From contig CAMWJS010000007.1 in assembly GCA_947174635.1 (NCBI GenBank), positions 1 to 64,000 of the forward strand: 64,000 bases of DNA, given 5' to 3'. The first letter of the stretch is position 1, and each line of letters begins with the position of its first letter. A model generated the notes under the pieces. The model was not told where the DNA came from. It saw only the letters and a list, made by a program, of their open reading frames with translations, and did not search any database. Shown here piece after piece: positions 6,394 to 13,916 of this stretch. Origin of the DNA: an uncultured Muribaculaceae bacterium. Its GTDB lineage: Bacteria > Bacteroidota > Bacteroidia > Bacteroidales > Muribaculaceae. The translations under genes were made by a program, and so were the position numbers.

Positions 6394-8550
6394 ATGAAAC
6401 AGTTGTTATCAATCGCATTGTGTGCAATGCTTGCGGCGGGAGCGGCCGCTCAGAACGATACTTCGGCAGTAGACTCAATCGCAGCCGAGTGGGAACGGAA
6501 GTTGCAGCTTGACGAGGTTGTTGTCGTGGCAAGGCGTACGGTCGTCAAGCAGCAGGAGGGCAAACTTGTCTATCTCGTCAAGAACGATCCGTACAGCAAA
6601 GGGCTTGACGGACTGACACTGCTTGACCGCATTCCTCGTGTATCGGTAGAAAACGGTTCGGTAAAGGTGGCAGGAAAGGGGAAGGTGCGCTATATCATAG
6701 ACGGCATACTGATGGAACTTGACGACGAGGCTATGGCTACCCGCCTTCGTGCGCTACAGGCCGAGAATATCGAGAAGATAGAGTTGATTTCCACTCCGCC
6801 GTCGAGATATGCAGTGGAGCCAAACGCTGTCTATCTGTCAATCGTCACGAAGGATGAGACACTTGGCACGAGAGGGAGCGTATACGGATCATTGAATTTC
6901 GGTGATAAATTGAGCGAATATCTCAGCGGCAGCATCAACCACACCACGCGCCGTGTCGAACTATCGCTCGATGCCAACCTGCACGATGTCAAAGTCATCA
7001 ATGACCTTGACGCCGAATATCGCTTTAGCGACCACACCAGGCTGTCGCGCTCGCGCACTGATTCCCATATCTTCAACACCGGATTTAACGCTCTGTTCCG
7101 CTACAAATTCTCATCGACTATGAGTGCCGGCGCCATAGTCAATTACAAATATGACAATGTCACGGGCAAGAGGAACAGTCGCACCGACTATGTAGATTAC
7201 ACGTCAGTGTCGCACTCTGACTCAAAGGAGCGGCCAGTCAACGCTTTGACCGTGACCGGATTTTACGACTGGACTTTCGGCAAGAACGGCGAGCAGTTGC
7301 AGCTGACCTACAATCTTTTCACCAAGCACGATCCAAGCAGAGCTATCGTATCCACACTCTATGACATCACTGAGCTCGGTGATGTGGGCATTGCCGAGAG
7401 TAGTGTAAATGACTACACTTTCCACAGTGGCAAAGTAGATTTCAAACTTCCATATAAATGGGCGCAGATCGAGACCGGCATAGCATACACCGACATTGAC
7501 AACTCGTCGTCGCTGGAGCTAAGCGACCGCATCGGGAACGCATGGATGCCGAATCAGAATGAGTCGAACGCATTCGACTATCGCGAGCGCATAGGCGCAA
7601 CCTACGTGTCGGCATCGAGAAGTCTCGGTGGAGGATTGTGGGGTAGAATAGGATTGCGCTACGAATACACCTGGACGAGAGGACACCTGCGCGCCAGTTC
7701 CATCTCTAACCGCGACAACTACGGGCGCCTGTTCCCGACGTTCAACCTGTCATGGAACAAGGGGGAAGCCGGCTCGTTCAATCTGAGCTATTCGATGGGA
7801 ATGGGGCGTCCTAATTTCTGGGATCTAAATCCGTTCAGATTCTATCAATCCGTTGACGATTATGCCTCGGGTAATCCCGGCCTCAAGCCGACGCTTTACC
7901 ATAATGCGGAAATCAACTATTACGGACTTGGCGGACTGTATGCGGTGCTTTATACCTCGTTTGCCGACGATGCCATCAGTTATATCAGTCGGTTTGACGC
8001 TGACGGAGTCAAGAGCACAATTCCCTATAACTGCCTGTCGACCAATAAAACAGGGCTCTACGCCAGCTATCGCCGCAATATATTCCAGTGGTGGGAGATG
8101 AATGTTGGGGGAGAGGTGTTCCACAGCCATGCCAGCGGCAACAGAGATGATTTTCAGACGCCGACATCCGACGACTGGTCCGGCAAAATTGAAGTCAGCG
8201 GCAACTGGATGCTCAATCAGCAGAAAACGCTTACGTTCAACGCACACTTCACGCATTATTTTCCTTGGCATGACAGTCTCGTGAAGTATAAATCCCTGCA
8301 GTTGTTGAGCCTCACGCTCCGATACTCACTACTTGACAACCGTCTGAATCTGCGTCTTTCGGCCAATGATATTTTCGGATGGAACAAATCGCGCTCCATG
8401 CAGCAATTCCGCGATTTTACACTACGTCAGACATTTGACAGCCACCAGTCGCAAGTCATATTCGGCATAACGTATAATTTCGGGGGGAATAAAGTGAACC
8501 GTGTATGGCGTGACTCGAAAGAATCACAATCTTCCCGCACAAGCAAATAA
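6394..8550 (+). CDS. TonB-dependent receptor-like outer-membrane beta-barrel protein
   Basis: 718 residues from the ATG at 6394, which gives a clean signal peptide ending AAGAAAQ; upstream in-frame starts would precede it with non-signal sequence. Residues about 35-170 form a plug domain (LDEVVVVARRTVV, LLDRIPRVSVENG, VRYIIDGI, IEKIELISTPPSRY). The rest is alternating aromatic and polar strands of a large barrel (OMP_b-brl_3 type), without an amino-terminal carboxypeptidase-like domain. It follows the M56 gene by about 80 bp on the same strand and ends at a strong hairpin. Such receptors are often linked to BlaI/M56 pairs in Bacteroidetes. Substrate unknown. Confidence 0.85.
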   Translation: MKQLLSIALCAMLAAGAAAQNDTSAVDSIAAEWERKLQLDEVVVVARRTVVKQQEGKLVYLVKNDPYSKGLDGLTLLDRIPRVSVENGSVKVAGKGKVRYIIDGILMELDDEAMATRLRALQAENIEKIELISTPPSRYAVEPNAVYLSIVTKDETLGTRGSVYGSLNFGDKLSEYLSGSINHTTRRVELSLDANLHDVKVINDLDAEYRFSDHTRLSRSRTDSHIFNTGFNALFRYKFSSTMSAGAIVNYKYDNVTGKRNSRTDYVDYTSVSHSDSKERPVNALTVTGFYDWTFGKNGEQLQLTYNLFTKHDPSRAIVSTLYDITELGDVGIAESSVNDYTFHSGKVDFKLPYKWAQIETGIAYTDIDNSSSLELSDRIGNAWMPNQNESNAFDYRERIGATYVSASRSLGGGLWGRIGLRYEYTWTRGHLRASSISNRDNYGRLFPTFNLSWNKGEAGSFNLSYSMGMGRPNFWDLNPFRFYQSVDDYASGNPGLKPTLYHNAEINYYGLGGLYAVLYTSFADDAISYISRFDADGVKSTIPYNCLSTNKTGLYASYRRNIFQWWEMNVGGEVFHSHASGNRDDFQTPTSDDWSGKIEVSGNWMLNQQKTLTFNAHFTHYFPWHDSLVKYKSLQLLSLTLRYSLLDNRLNLRLSANDIFGWNKSRSMQQFRDFTLRQTFDSHQSQVIFGITYNFGGNKVNRVWRDSKESQSSRTSK

Positions 8551-8580
8551 ACGTCAAAACGAAAAATAGTTAATTGGGAA

Positions 8581-8616
8581 ATAGCCGGTTACCTGAGCGA
8601 GGCAACCGGCTATTTT
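8581..8616 (+). terminator. Rho-independent terminator after the receptor gene
   Basis: Perfect 10-bp arms ATAGCCGGTT (8581-8590) and AACCGGCTAT (8604-8613) are followed by a short T-run. It lies 31 bp after the receptor stop and closes the blaI operon. Confidence 0.85.
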
Positions 8617-8680
8617 ATGCAGTATATATGCTTTGGAAAGCTTAGGCTATTCTTTATTTGTATCTGTCGAATGAGAAGAA

Positions 8681-9196
8681 TTATCGGCCTTTGCTCAAGG
8701 AAATATTGAACTCTCCGATATTGGGGACTTCTGCCGGTAGATTCAAATATGAGCCTTCCATTTCAAAGGGGGCGGACTTGATTGCTGCAACGGTCTCGTT
8801 AGTGGCAGTGCCGAATATTGAAATAGCTAAACCACGGTATCCTGACATGACTACTACGAGGATGTCGTTTGTACCGGATTCGTTGGGCGTTGCATAGACG
8901 AAAGCTGCGACCTGATTGTTGTTTCCGCCGTTAATCATGTAGGACATCGGTATTTGGTTAAGTATCGTATACACTGATGTGCCGGTCTCAAAAATTTTTG
9001 TTGAGTCAAGATTATATGCGGCAGCAATCTGACCATTAATGATAAGCTCGTCGATAACAGGGAGATTGGCATCAGGCTGGCGCATATTTATATTAGGAAC
9101 ATTTGAGAGAGCGGCATACGCTTCTTTAAGATTTATGGCGGATGCGCCAACAGATATTGCGAACAGCGAAAGGATGACAAGGGCAAATTTTTTCAT
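8681..9196 (-). CDS. Secreted DUF4252-like protein
   Basis: 171 residues with a signal peptide, MKKFALVILSLFAISVGASA. The mature part is a mixed alpha/beta domain: IDELIINGQIAAAYNLD, TSVYTILNQIPMSYM, then NDILVVVMSGYRGLAISIFGTA, where a hydrophobic strand is followed by a glycine-rich turn. The layout resembles DUF4252, a small Bacteroidetes exported family of unknown role, but the match is by eye only. It is monocistronic and convergent with the receptor operon, ending 65 bp from that operon's terminator. Confidence 0.6.
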   Translation of the reverse strand: MKKFALVILSLFAISVGASAINLKEAYAALSNVPNINMRQPDANLPVIDELIINGQIAAAYNLDSTKIFETGTSVYTILNQIPMSYMINGGNNNQVAAFVYATPNESGTNDILVVVMSGYRGLAISIFGTATNETVAAIKSAPFEMEGSYLNLPAEVPNIGEFNISLSKGR

Positions 9197-9344
9197 AAGT
9201 CTACGTTTTCAGATTAGAACGTAGAGGTCCACGGCAATGTTCATTTATGGTTTATATCGAAGGGCGCTGTAACATTTTGACGCATTTTTATACTTTTATT
9301 AGCGTAATTTTGCCGACAAGGACATTGACGTATTTGATTTTTTT

Positions 9345-9360
9345 GCGAGCTGAAGCTCGC
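9345..9360. repeat. Short GC-rich hairpin
   Basis: GCGAGC (9345-9350), loop TGAA, GCTCGC (9355-9360) is preceded by a T-run on the plus strand. It lies downstream of the minus-strand TerB/nuclease frame, but no T-run follows it in that sense, so it is a poor terminator for that gene. Confidence 0.45.
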
Positions 9361-9445
9361 TCACAGGACTAAGTTTGGTGGATGGCAGCTGGATTTGTTT
9401 ATGTCGGTCAATGGTTGATGTAGCAGATACTTTTCGTTGAATTTC

Positions 9446-10252
9446 TTATACGCTTTTGAAAACCCTACGATTGAAGTAATGGTTTATATATGTATGGAAA
9501 CCGTCCGGGTCTTTAGAGCATAGGCATTTAAAGAAACGTTCGCGGTCAATCGTCTTATCCAGTTTGACCATCCGACCGGGGACCAAAAAGAATTCGTCGG
9601 GATTGGAAGGAGTACCACCAACTCCAAGAGCAATGAACAGTTCAATTTTGCGGTCTTTAGCCGCGTTATGATAACGGACGTATTGATTTGACAAGTCAAT
9701 TCCACCATCGCCCCATGATGAGCGATACTTACATTCAACATAATATTCGACGTCTCTGTTATCGAGCCGATGGCGAATATGTAGATCCGGTAAAAGATTT
9801 TCAAGGGCATACACATCACCATTGGTCTTATCTCCTCGCCATGCGAGGAGTCTGAAGCGTGATTTGTCGGAGCATAGCGATACAACAAAATCTTCAAACA
9901 TACGCCCAACCATTTCCGTACGAGAAACAAACTTGACCTCAGGCACATCAATATTGTTGGCGATTGCAAATGCCATATTATATATCGATTTCGCCTCAAT
10001 CCCATAAGTGTCGGCAAAGTTTTTGAGCAATTTCCGTTCTTTTGGGGAAACAAATCCATCACTTGCTGCCATAGTCGCAATCCATTGAGCTGCATCTTTG
10101 ACACTAATGCATTCAGTATCATCTGCATTATGGATTAAGGTCTTGGGGGTGAGACTTTGAGTCGATTCACAATCGCCCGACAAAGCCAAAACACCAGGGT
10201 TTACACCGGACTTTTTGCAGACAGACGAAATCAGGATTATAGGAATTGACAA
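9446..10252 (-). pseudogene. TerB-domain plus PD-(D/E)XK nuclease-like protein, 5' end lost
   Basis: The open frame is 268 codons. Residues about 48-110 resemble a TerB/DjlA-type helical domain (DAAQWIATMAASDGFVSPKERK, FADTYGI). Residues about 115-215 look like a restriction-type nuclease: MFEDFVVSL helix, LPDLHIRH, then VEYYVECKYRSSWGDGGI, giving D and ExK positions. Its only upstream start is a TTG at 10252 that lies inside a different-frame fragment of an exonuclease III-like gene, and no ATG precedes the TerB domain. I infer that a deletion joined the two genes, removing the true amino terminus. The carboxy-terminal part is intact and may still be expressed. Confidence 0.6.
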
Positions 10253-10313
10253 GCTGCTTCAGCTCGTCAAACCTACTTTTTAATCCGTTAATGTTCCAAC
10301 TGACGATATACAT
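10167..10313 (-). pseudogene. Exonuclease III (XthA)-like amino-terminal fragment
   Basis: A 48-codon frame starts with ATG at 10313. It reads MYIVSWNINGLKSRFDELK and then PDFVCLQKVRCK, the opening strand and the metal-binding QK/QE turn of the endonuclease/exonuclease/phosphatase fold used in AP endonucleases (usually QETK). The match stops after about 38 residues, and a stop codon follows at 10167. The rest of the roughly 250-residue enzyme is absent. The frame overlaps the 5' end of the TerB/nuclease frame, which marks the deletion junction at roughly 10170-10205. It begins 44 bp downstream of the CYTH gene on the same strand. Confidence 0.7.
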
Positions 10314-10357
10314 AATCAATTTCGGCCGTTAAGATTTCCCTGACTCTACTCGAAATA

Positions 10358-10822
10358 TCAGAATGGGTAGGTGAGGTTGAGGAGGTTTGAGTTGTAGTAG
10401 CGGGGGTCGTCGGTTACTTCTGTGCCTATGAATGGGGGGAGTGTGTAGGTGGCATCGGGTGAGGGGAGTTCGATTTCAGCTACGGTTAGACCTGTCAGGC
10501 GGCCGGCAAATTCGTCGATTTCCCATGTGCGGTTGTCGAGGTCTATGTAGTAGCGTGTTTTCTCAATGAGTTGGGCGAGGTTGCAGCGTTCAATCATGTC
10601 GCGGGCATCGGCGACGGGGATTTCATACTCCCACTCGCAGCGCTGGCAGCCGTTGTTGCGGCTTTTGACGGTGATAAAGGCTGTGTCGTCGGCGATGCGC
10701 AATCGTACGGTGGCATCGGGCGATGTAGAAAGATATGCCTGAACGATGTGTTTGCGTCGCGAGGCCATTGCTTTGTATGTGTCGTCGGTCACGAGATATT
10801 TGCGTTCAATTTCCTGTGCCAT
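10358..10822 (-). CDS. CYTH-domain protein (triphosphatase-like)
   Basis: 154 residues covering a single CYTH/TTM domain: EIERKYLV at 4-11 carries the signature ExExK, followed by VRLRIADDTAFITVKS, EWEYEIPVADARDMI, TRYYIDLDNRTWEIDEFAGRLTGLTVAEIELP. Basic and acidic residues alternate on strands, as expected for the tunnel that binds triphosphate and metal. Members of this short form usually hydrolyse inorganic tripolyphosphate or a nucleoside triphosphate; which one is unknown here. It is 5 bp downstream of nrdG and probably co-transcribed with it, though a functional link is not evident. Confidence 0.88.
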   Translation of the reverse strand: MAQEIERKYLVTDDTYKAMASRRKHIVQAYLSTSPDATVRLRIADDTAFITVKSRNNGCQRCEWEYEIPVADARDMIERCNLAQLIEKTRYYIDLDNRTWEIDEFAGRLTGLTVAEIELPSPDATYTLPPFIGTEVTDDPRYYNSNLLNLTYPF

Positions 10823-10827
10823 TGTGT

Positions 10828-11322
10828 TTAATAATTAAAAGTTACGATTTCTCCGTATGCCAATGTGTTTCTTACGTCAATAATGCGCTGGTTTGATGAT
10901 CCGCGGAAACTTAATGACAAGTCTCTTTTGTCCTGTTCAAACGGTCCGTCAACAATAGCCTCGAGCGACGGCAAGATTGCATCAATGTCGGGAAGCGACA
11001 ATAGCTGCTCATATGTGAAACCTGTGTAGAGCCATATCGAATAGCCGGCCGCATTAATGGCCTGTATGAGAGGAATAATGGCGGGGAGGGAGTACATGGG
11101 GTCGCCTCCGGTCAGGGTCACGTTAAATCCGTTTTCTTCGACTATCTGCATGATTTCATCGACGGTCATCGGTGAGCCTTGGCTGAACTCCCAGGTCTGA
11201 GGATTGTGGCACCCGGGGCATTGGTGCCGGCATCCGGCAACGTAGATAGAGGTGCGGAGTCCGGGGCCGTCGACCGATGTGCCGGGCACGATATCCATCA
11301 CTCTGATTTTTGATTGGTCCAT
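10828..11322 (-). CDS. nrdG: Anaerobic ribonucleotide reductase activating protein
   Basis: 164 residues. This radical SAM enzyme uses an iron-sulfur cluster and S-adenosylmethionine to install the glycyl radical on NrdD. The cluster motif is CRHQCPGC (C-x3-C-x2-C, about residues 31-38), followed by the SAM-binding LTGGDPMYS. VMDIVPGTSVDGPGLRTSIY is the family opening. It lies 120 bp downstream of nrdD on the same strand, with a hairpin array between them that may lower its expression relative to nrdD. Length is normal for NrdG. Confidence 0.95.
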   Translation of the reverse strand: MDQSKIRVMDIVPGTSVDGPGLRTSIYVAGCRHQCPGCHNPQTWEFSQGSPMTVDEIMQIVEENGFNVTLTGGDPMYSLPAIIPLIQAINAAGYSIWLYTGFTYEQLLSLPDIDAILPSLEAIVDGPFEQDKRDLSLSFRGSSNQRIIDVRNTLAYGEIVTFNY

Positions 11323-11351
11323 TATTATAGTATAATCGCTACTTTAATATT

Positions 11352-11406
11352 CCGCGGTTAAAAACCGCGGCTACTATGTCAAGCTGTCAGATAGTTGCCG
11401 CGGTTT
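11352..11406 (-). terminator. Three-segment hairpin between nrdD and nrdG
   Basis: In the minus-strand transcript, segment A (11406-11391) pairs with segment B (11377-11362) over 16 bp with one mismatch around a 13-base loop. A T5 tract follows directly, so A:B resembles an intrinsic terminator. Segment B can instead pair with segment C (11359-11352, perfect 8-bp GC-rich arms with a 3-base loop). A and C share AACCGCGG. This is either an internal attenuator lowering nrdG or a processing or stability structure. Confidence 0.6.
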
Positions 11407-11442
11407 AGAGAAATTGAATTTTATAACTCCCTCATTATGATT

Positions 11443-13650
11443 TTATTTGTGGACTATGCGGTCGTTGAGCTCTGCGAGTTTGGCTTTGTTCCAGCGGTCG
11501 GTGGTGCCGACGAGGTAGCCGGTGATGCGCTGCAGCTTGTCGATATTCTTTGAGTGGCAATTCGGACATTCGTCAAGATTGTCCTGAGCGTCCTCGTAGC
11601 CGCAATCCATGCAGCGGTTGCGATTGTGGTTGACCGAGCAGTAGCCGATATTGTACTGGTCCATAAGGGCAACGATGTCGTCGATGGCCTGCGGATTGTG
11701 GGTTGCGTCTCCGTCAATCTCAACGTAGAAGATGTGGCCGCCGCGGGTCAGTTCGTGATAGGGCGCCTCTATCTGCGCTTTTTTGCGGGGGGAGCAGTGG
11801 TAATATACCGGCACATGATTGGAGTTGGTGTAATAAATCTTGTCGGTGATGCCTGGTATGACGCCGAATGTCTTGCGGTCCTTGGTCGTGAATTTACCCG
11901 ACAGTCCTTCGGCCGGAGTTGCGAGCACAGAGAAGTTGTGTCCATATCGCTCAGAGAACTCATTGGCGCGGCTGCGCATGTGGGAGACGATGCGAAGTCC
12001 GAGTTTTTGCGCATCGTCAGATTCGCCGTGATGCATGCCAGTCAATGCCACGAGGCATTCGGCAAGTCCTATAAACCCGATGCCGAGGGTGCCTTGATTG
12101 ATGACTGATTCGATGGTGTCATTAGGCTTGAGATTTTCAGTGCCGTTCCAAAGACGCGACATCAGCAACGGGAACTGCTTGGCAAGTGCGGTTTTCTGGA
12201 AATCGAAGCGGTCGTTGAGCTGACGGGCTGTAATTTCAAGCACTTCGTCGAGTTTGGTGAAGAAACGTTCGATACGTTCATCCAAATTCTGTATCTGCAT
12301 GCACTCGATGGCGATACGCACGATGTTGATTGTGGAGAAGGAGATATTGCCTCGGCCGATTGATGTTTTTTCGCCATAGCGGTTTTCAAACACACGAGTA
12401 CGGCACCCCATGGTGGCGACCTCATACTGATAACGACGCGGATCGTTGGCATCCCATTTCTCATGCACATTGAAAGTAGCATCAAGGTTCACGAAATTGG
12501 GGAAGAAGCGGCGAGCAGTCACTTTGCATGCCTGCTGATAGAGGTCGTAGTTACGGTCGCCGGGCAGATAGTTGACTCCGCGCTTTTTCTTCCATATCTG
12601 TATGGGGAAAATCGCAGTCGCACCGTTGCCGACACCTTCATAGGTCGACTGGAGCAATTCGCGGATGATGCAACGGCCTTCGGCAGAAGTATCGGTGCCA
12701 TAGTTGATGGATGAGAACACTACCTGATTGCCGCCGCGCGAATGAATGGTGTTCATGTTGTGGATGAACGCTTCCATAGCCTGATGAACACGGCCCACCG
12801 TACGGTTGATGGCGTGCTGCATGGCGCGTTCAGCACCTTTAAGGCCATCGAGCGGACGTTTTATGAAGTCGTCGATTTCGGCATTATAGAGTTGCGAATA
12901 ATCTTCGCCTGAAAGTTGCTCAATGCATTTTACCTCTTCGATATATGAAGAACGCACGTAGGGCGCAAGATAGAAATCAAAGGCGGGAATTGCCTGGCCG
13001 CCGTGCATCTCATTCTGTGCGGTCTCAAGTGATATGCAACCGATGATCGAGGCGGTCTCTATGCGCTTGGCCGGACGCGATTCACCATGTCCTGCGATAA
13101 AGCCGGATTTAAGGATACGGTCGAGCGGATGCTGCACACATGTCAGACTCTTGGTCGGGTAGTAGTCCTTGTCATGGATGTGGAGATAACCGTTTTTGAC
13201 CGCATCGCGAGCCTCGTCCGACAGCAGATAATCGTCCACAAAAGGCTTTGTGGTTTCGCTGGCGAACTTCATCATCATACCGGCCGGGGAGTCGGTATTC
13301 ATGTTTGCGTTTTCGCGGGTTATATCATTGTTTTTTGCCTCGATGATTTCCAGGAACATGTCGCGAGTCTTCGCACGACGAGCAATAGAACGCTTGTCGC
13401 GGTATGCGATATAACGTTTTGCGACCTCCTTGCGGGGGCTTTTCATCAGTTCAACCTCAACTTTATCCTGTATCTCCTCAACCGACATCTGCTCTTTTCC
13501 GGTGATGCCAATTCGGTCAGTAATTTTGTGAATCAATGCTTCATCTTCGCCAAGTTCAGTCTGAAGCATGGCTTTACGGATTGCGGCTTTAATTTTTTCT
13601 TCATTATAGCCTACTACGCGACCATCGCGTTTGAGTACGGTTTGTATCAT
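11443..13650 (-). CDS. nrdD: Anaerobic ribonucleoside-triphosphate reductase
   Basis: 735 residues. It reduces ribonucleoside triphosphates to deoxy forms without oxygen. There is an ATP-cone regulatory domain at about 3-95 (VLKRDGRVVGYNEEKIKAAI), the barrel with NRTVGRVHQAMEAFIHNMNTIHSRGGNQVVFSS, and a carboxy-terminal zinc site (CMDCGY about 680, CPNC about 695). The glycyl-radical loop RITGYLVGTTDRWN is close to the end. All key parts are present and length is normal. It heads the nrdD-nrdG-CYTH group. Its promoter appears to be TTG at 13778-13780 with TTACTTTG at 13750-13757 on the minus strand. Confidence 0.97.
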   Translation of the reverse strand: MIQTVLKRDGRVVGYNEEKIKAAIRKAMLQTELGEDEALIHKITDRIGITGKEQMSVEEIQDKVEVELMKSPRKEVAKRYIAYRDKRSIARRAKTRDMFLEIIEAKNNDITRENANMNTDSPAGMMMKFASETTKPFVDDYLLSDEARDAVKNGYLHIHDKDYYPTKSLTCVQHPLDRILKSGFIAGHGESRPAKRIETASIIGCISLETAQNEMHGGQAIPAFDFYLAPYVRSSYIEEVKCIEQLSGEDYSQLYNAEIDDFIKRPLDGLKGAERAMQHAINRTVGRVHQAMEAFIHNMNTIHSRGGNQVVFSSINYGTDTSAEGRCIIRELLQSTYEGVGNGATAIFPIQIWKKKRGVNYLPGDRNYDLYQQACKVTARRFFPNFVNLDATFNVHEKWDANDPRRYQYEVATMGCRTRVFENRYGEKTSIGRGNISFSTINIVRIAIECMQIQNLDERIERFFTKLDEVLEITARQLNDRFDFQKTALAKQFPLLMSRLWNGTENLKPNDTIESVINQGTLGIGFIGLAECLVALTGMHHGESDDAQKLGLRIVSHMRSRANEFSERYGHNFSVLATPAEGLSGKFTTKDRKTFGVIPGITDKIYYTNSNHVPVYYHCSPRKKAQIEAPYHELTRGGHIFYVEIDGDATHNPQAIDDIVALMDQYNIGYCSVNHNRNRCMDCGYEDAQDNLDECPNCHSKNIDKLQRITGYLVGTTDRWNKAKLAELNDRIVHK

Positions 13651-13749
13651 TGTATGGAGATTTTGTTTTTCGAGATTTAATGAGAATGGGTAAAACTGTG
13701 GTTTGATATAAAAATCGGCGCTCTATATTTTGGGTTGCCAAAAACATTA

Positions 13750-13780
13750 CAAAGTAATAAAACTTATCCGAAAGCTGCAA
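13750..13780 (-). promoter_or_regulatory. Probable nrdD promoter
   Basis: On the minus strand, TTG (13778-13780), 20 bp, then TTACTTTG (13750-13757) is one base off the TAnnTTTG consensus. The region includes the small dyad ATTAC-AAA-GTAAT (13746-13758), a possible regulator site. The 5' leader would be about 95 nt. Confidence 0.5.
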
Positions 13781-13835
13781 CTTTTATAGTCAATTATTTT
13801 AAACAATTTTCGTTTTTGGAAAACTTTTTCAAAAA

Positions 13836-13872
13836 CGAAAACCCCTAAGGTGTTAATCCTCAGGGGTTTTCG
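13836..13872 (-). terminator. Terminator after the sulfatase-family gene
   Basis: Perfect 11-bp arms CGAAAACCCCT (13836-13846) and AGGGGTTTTCG (13862-13872), with T-rich sequence beyond on the minus strand. It lies 45 bp past the stop of the sulfatase-family gene. T-runs on both sides make it potentially bidirectional. Confidence 0.85.
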
Positions 13873-13916
13873 TTTTAATTTCGGGAAACTTTCAAACGGC
13901 CATCGGGCGGTCGAGT

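Noticed and set aside
11554..12108. 184-codon plus-strand frame within nrdD
   Set aside because: It is a shadow frame opposite a well-conserved gene.
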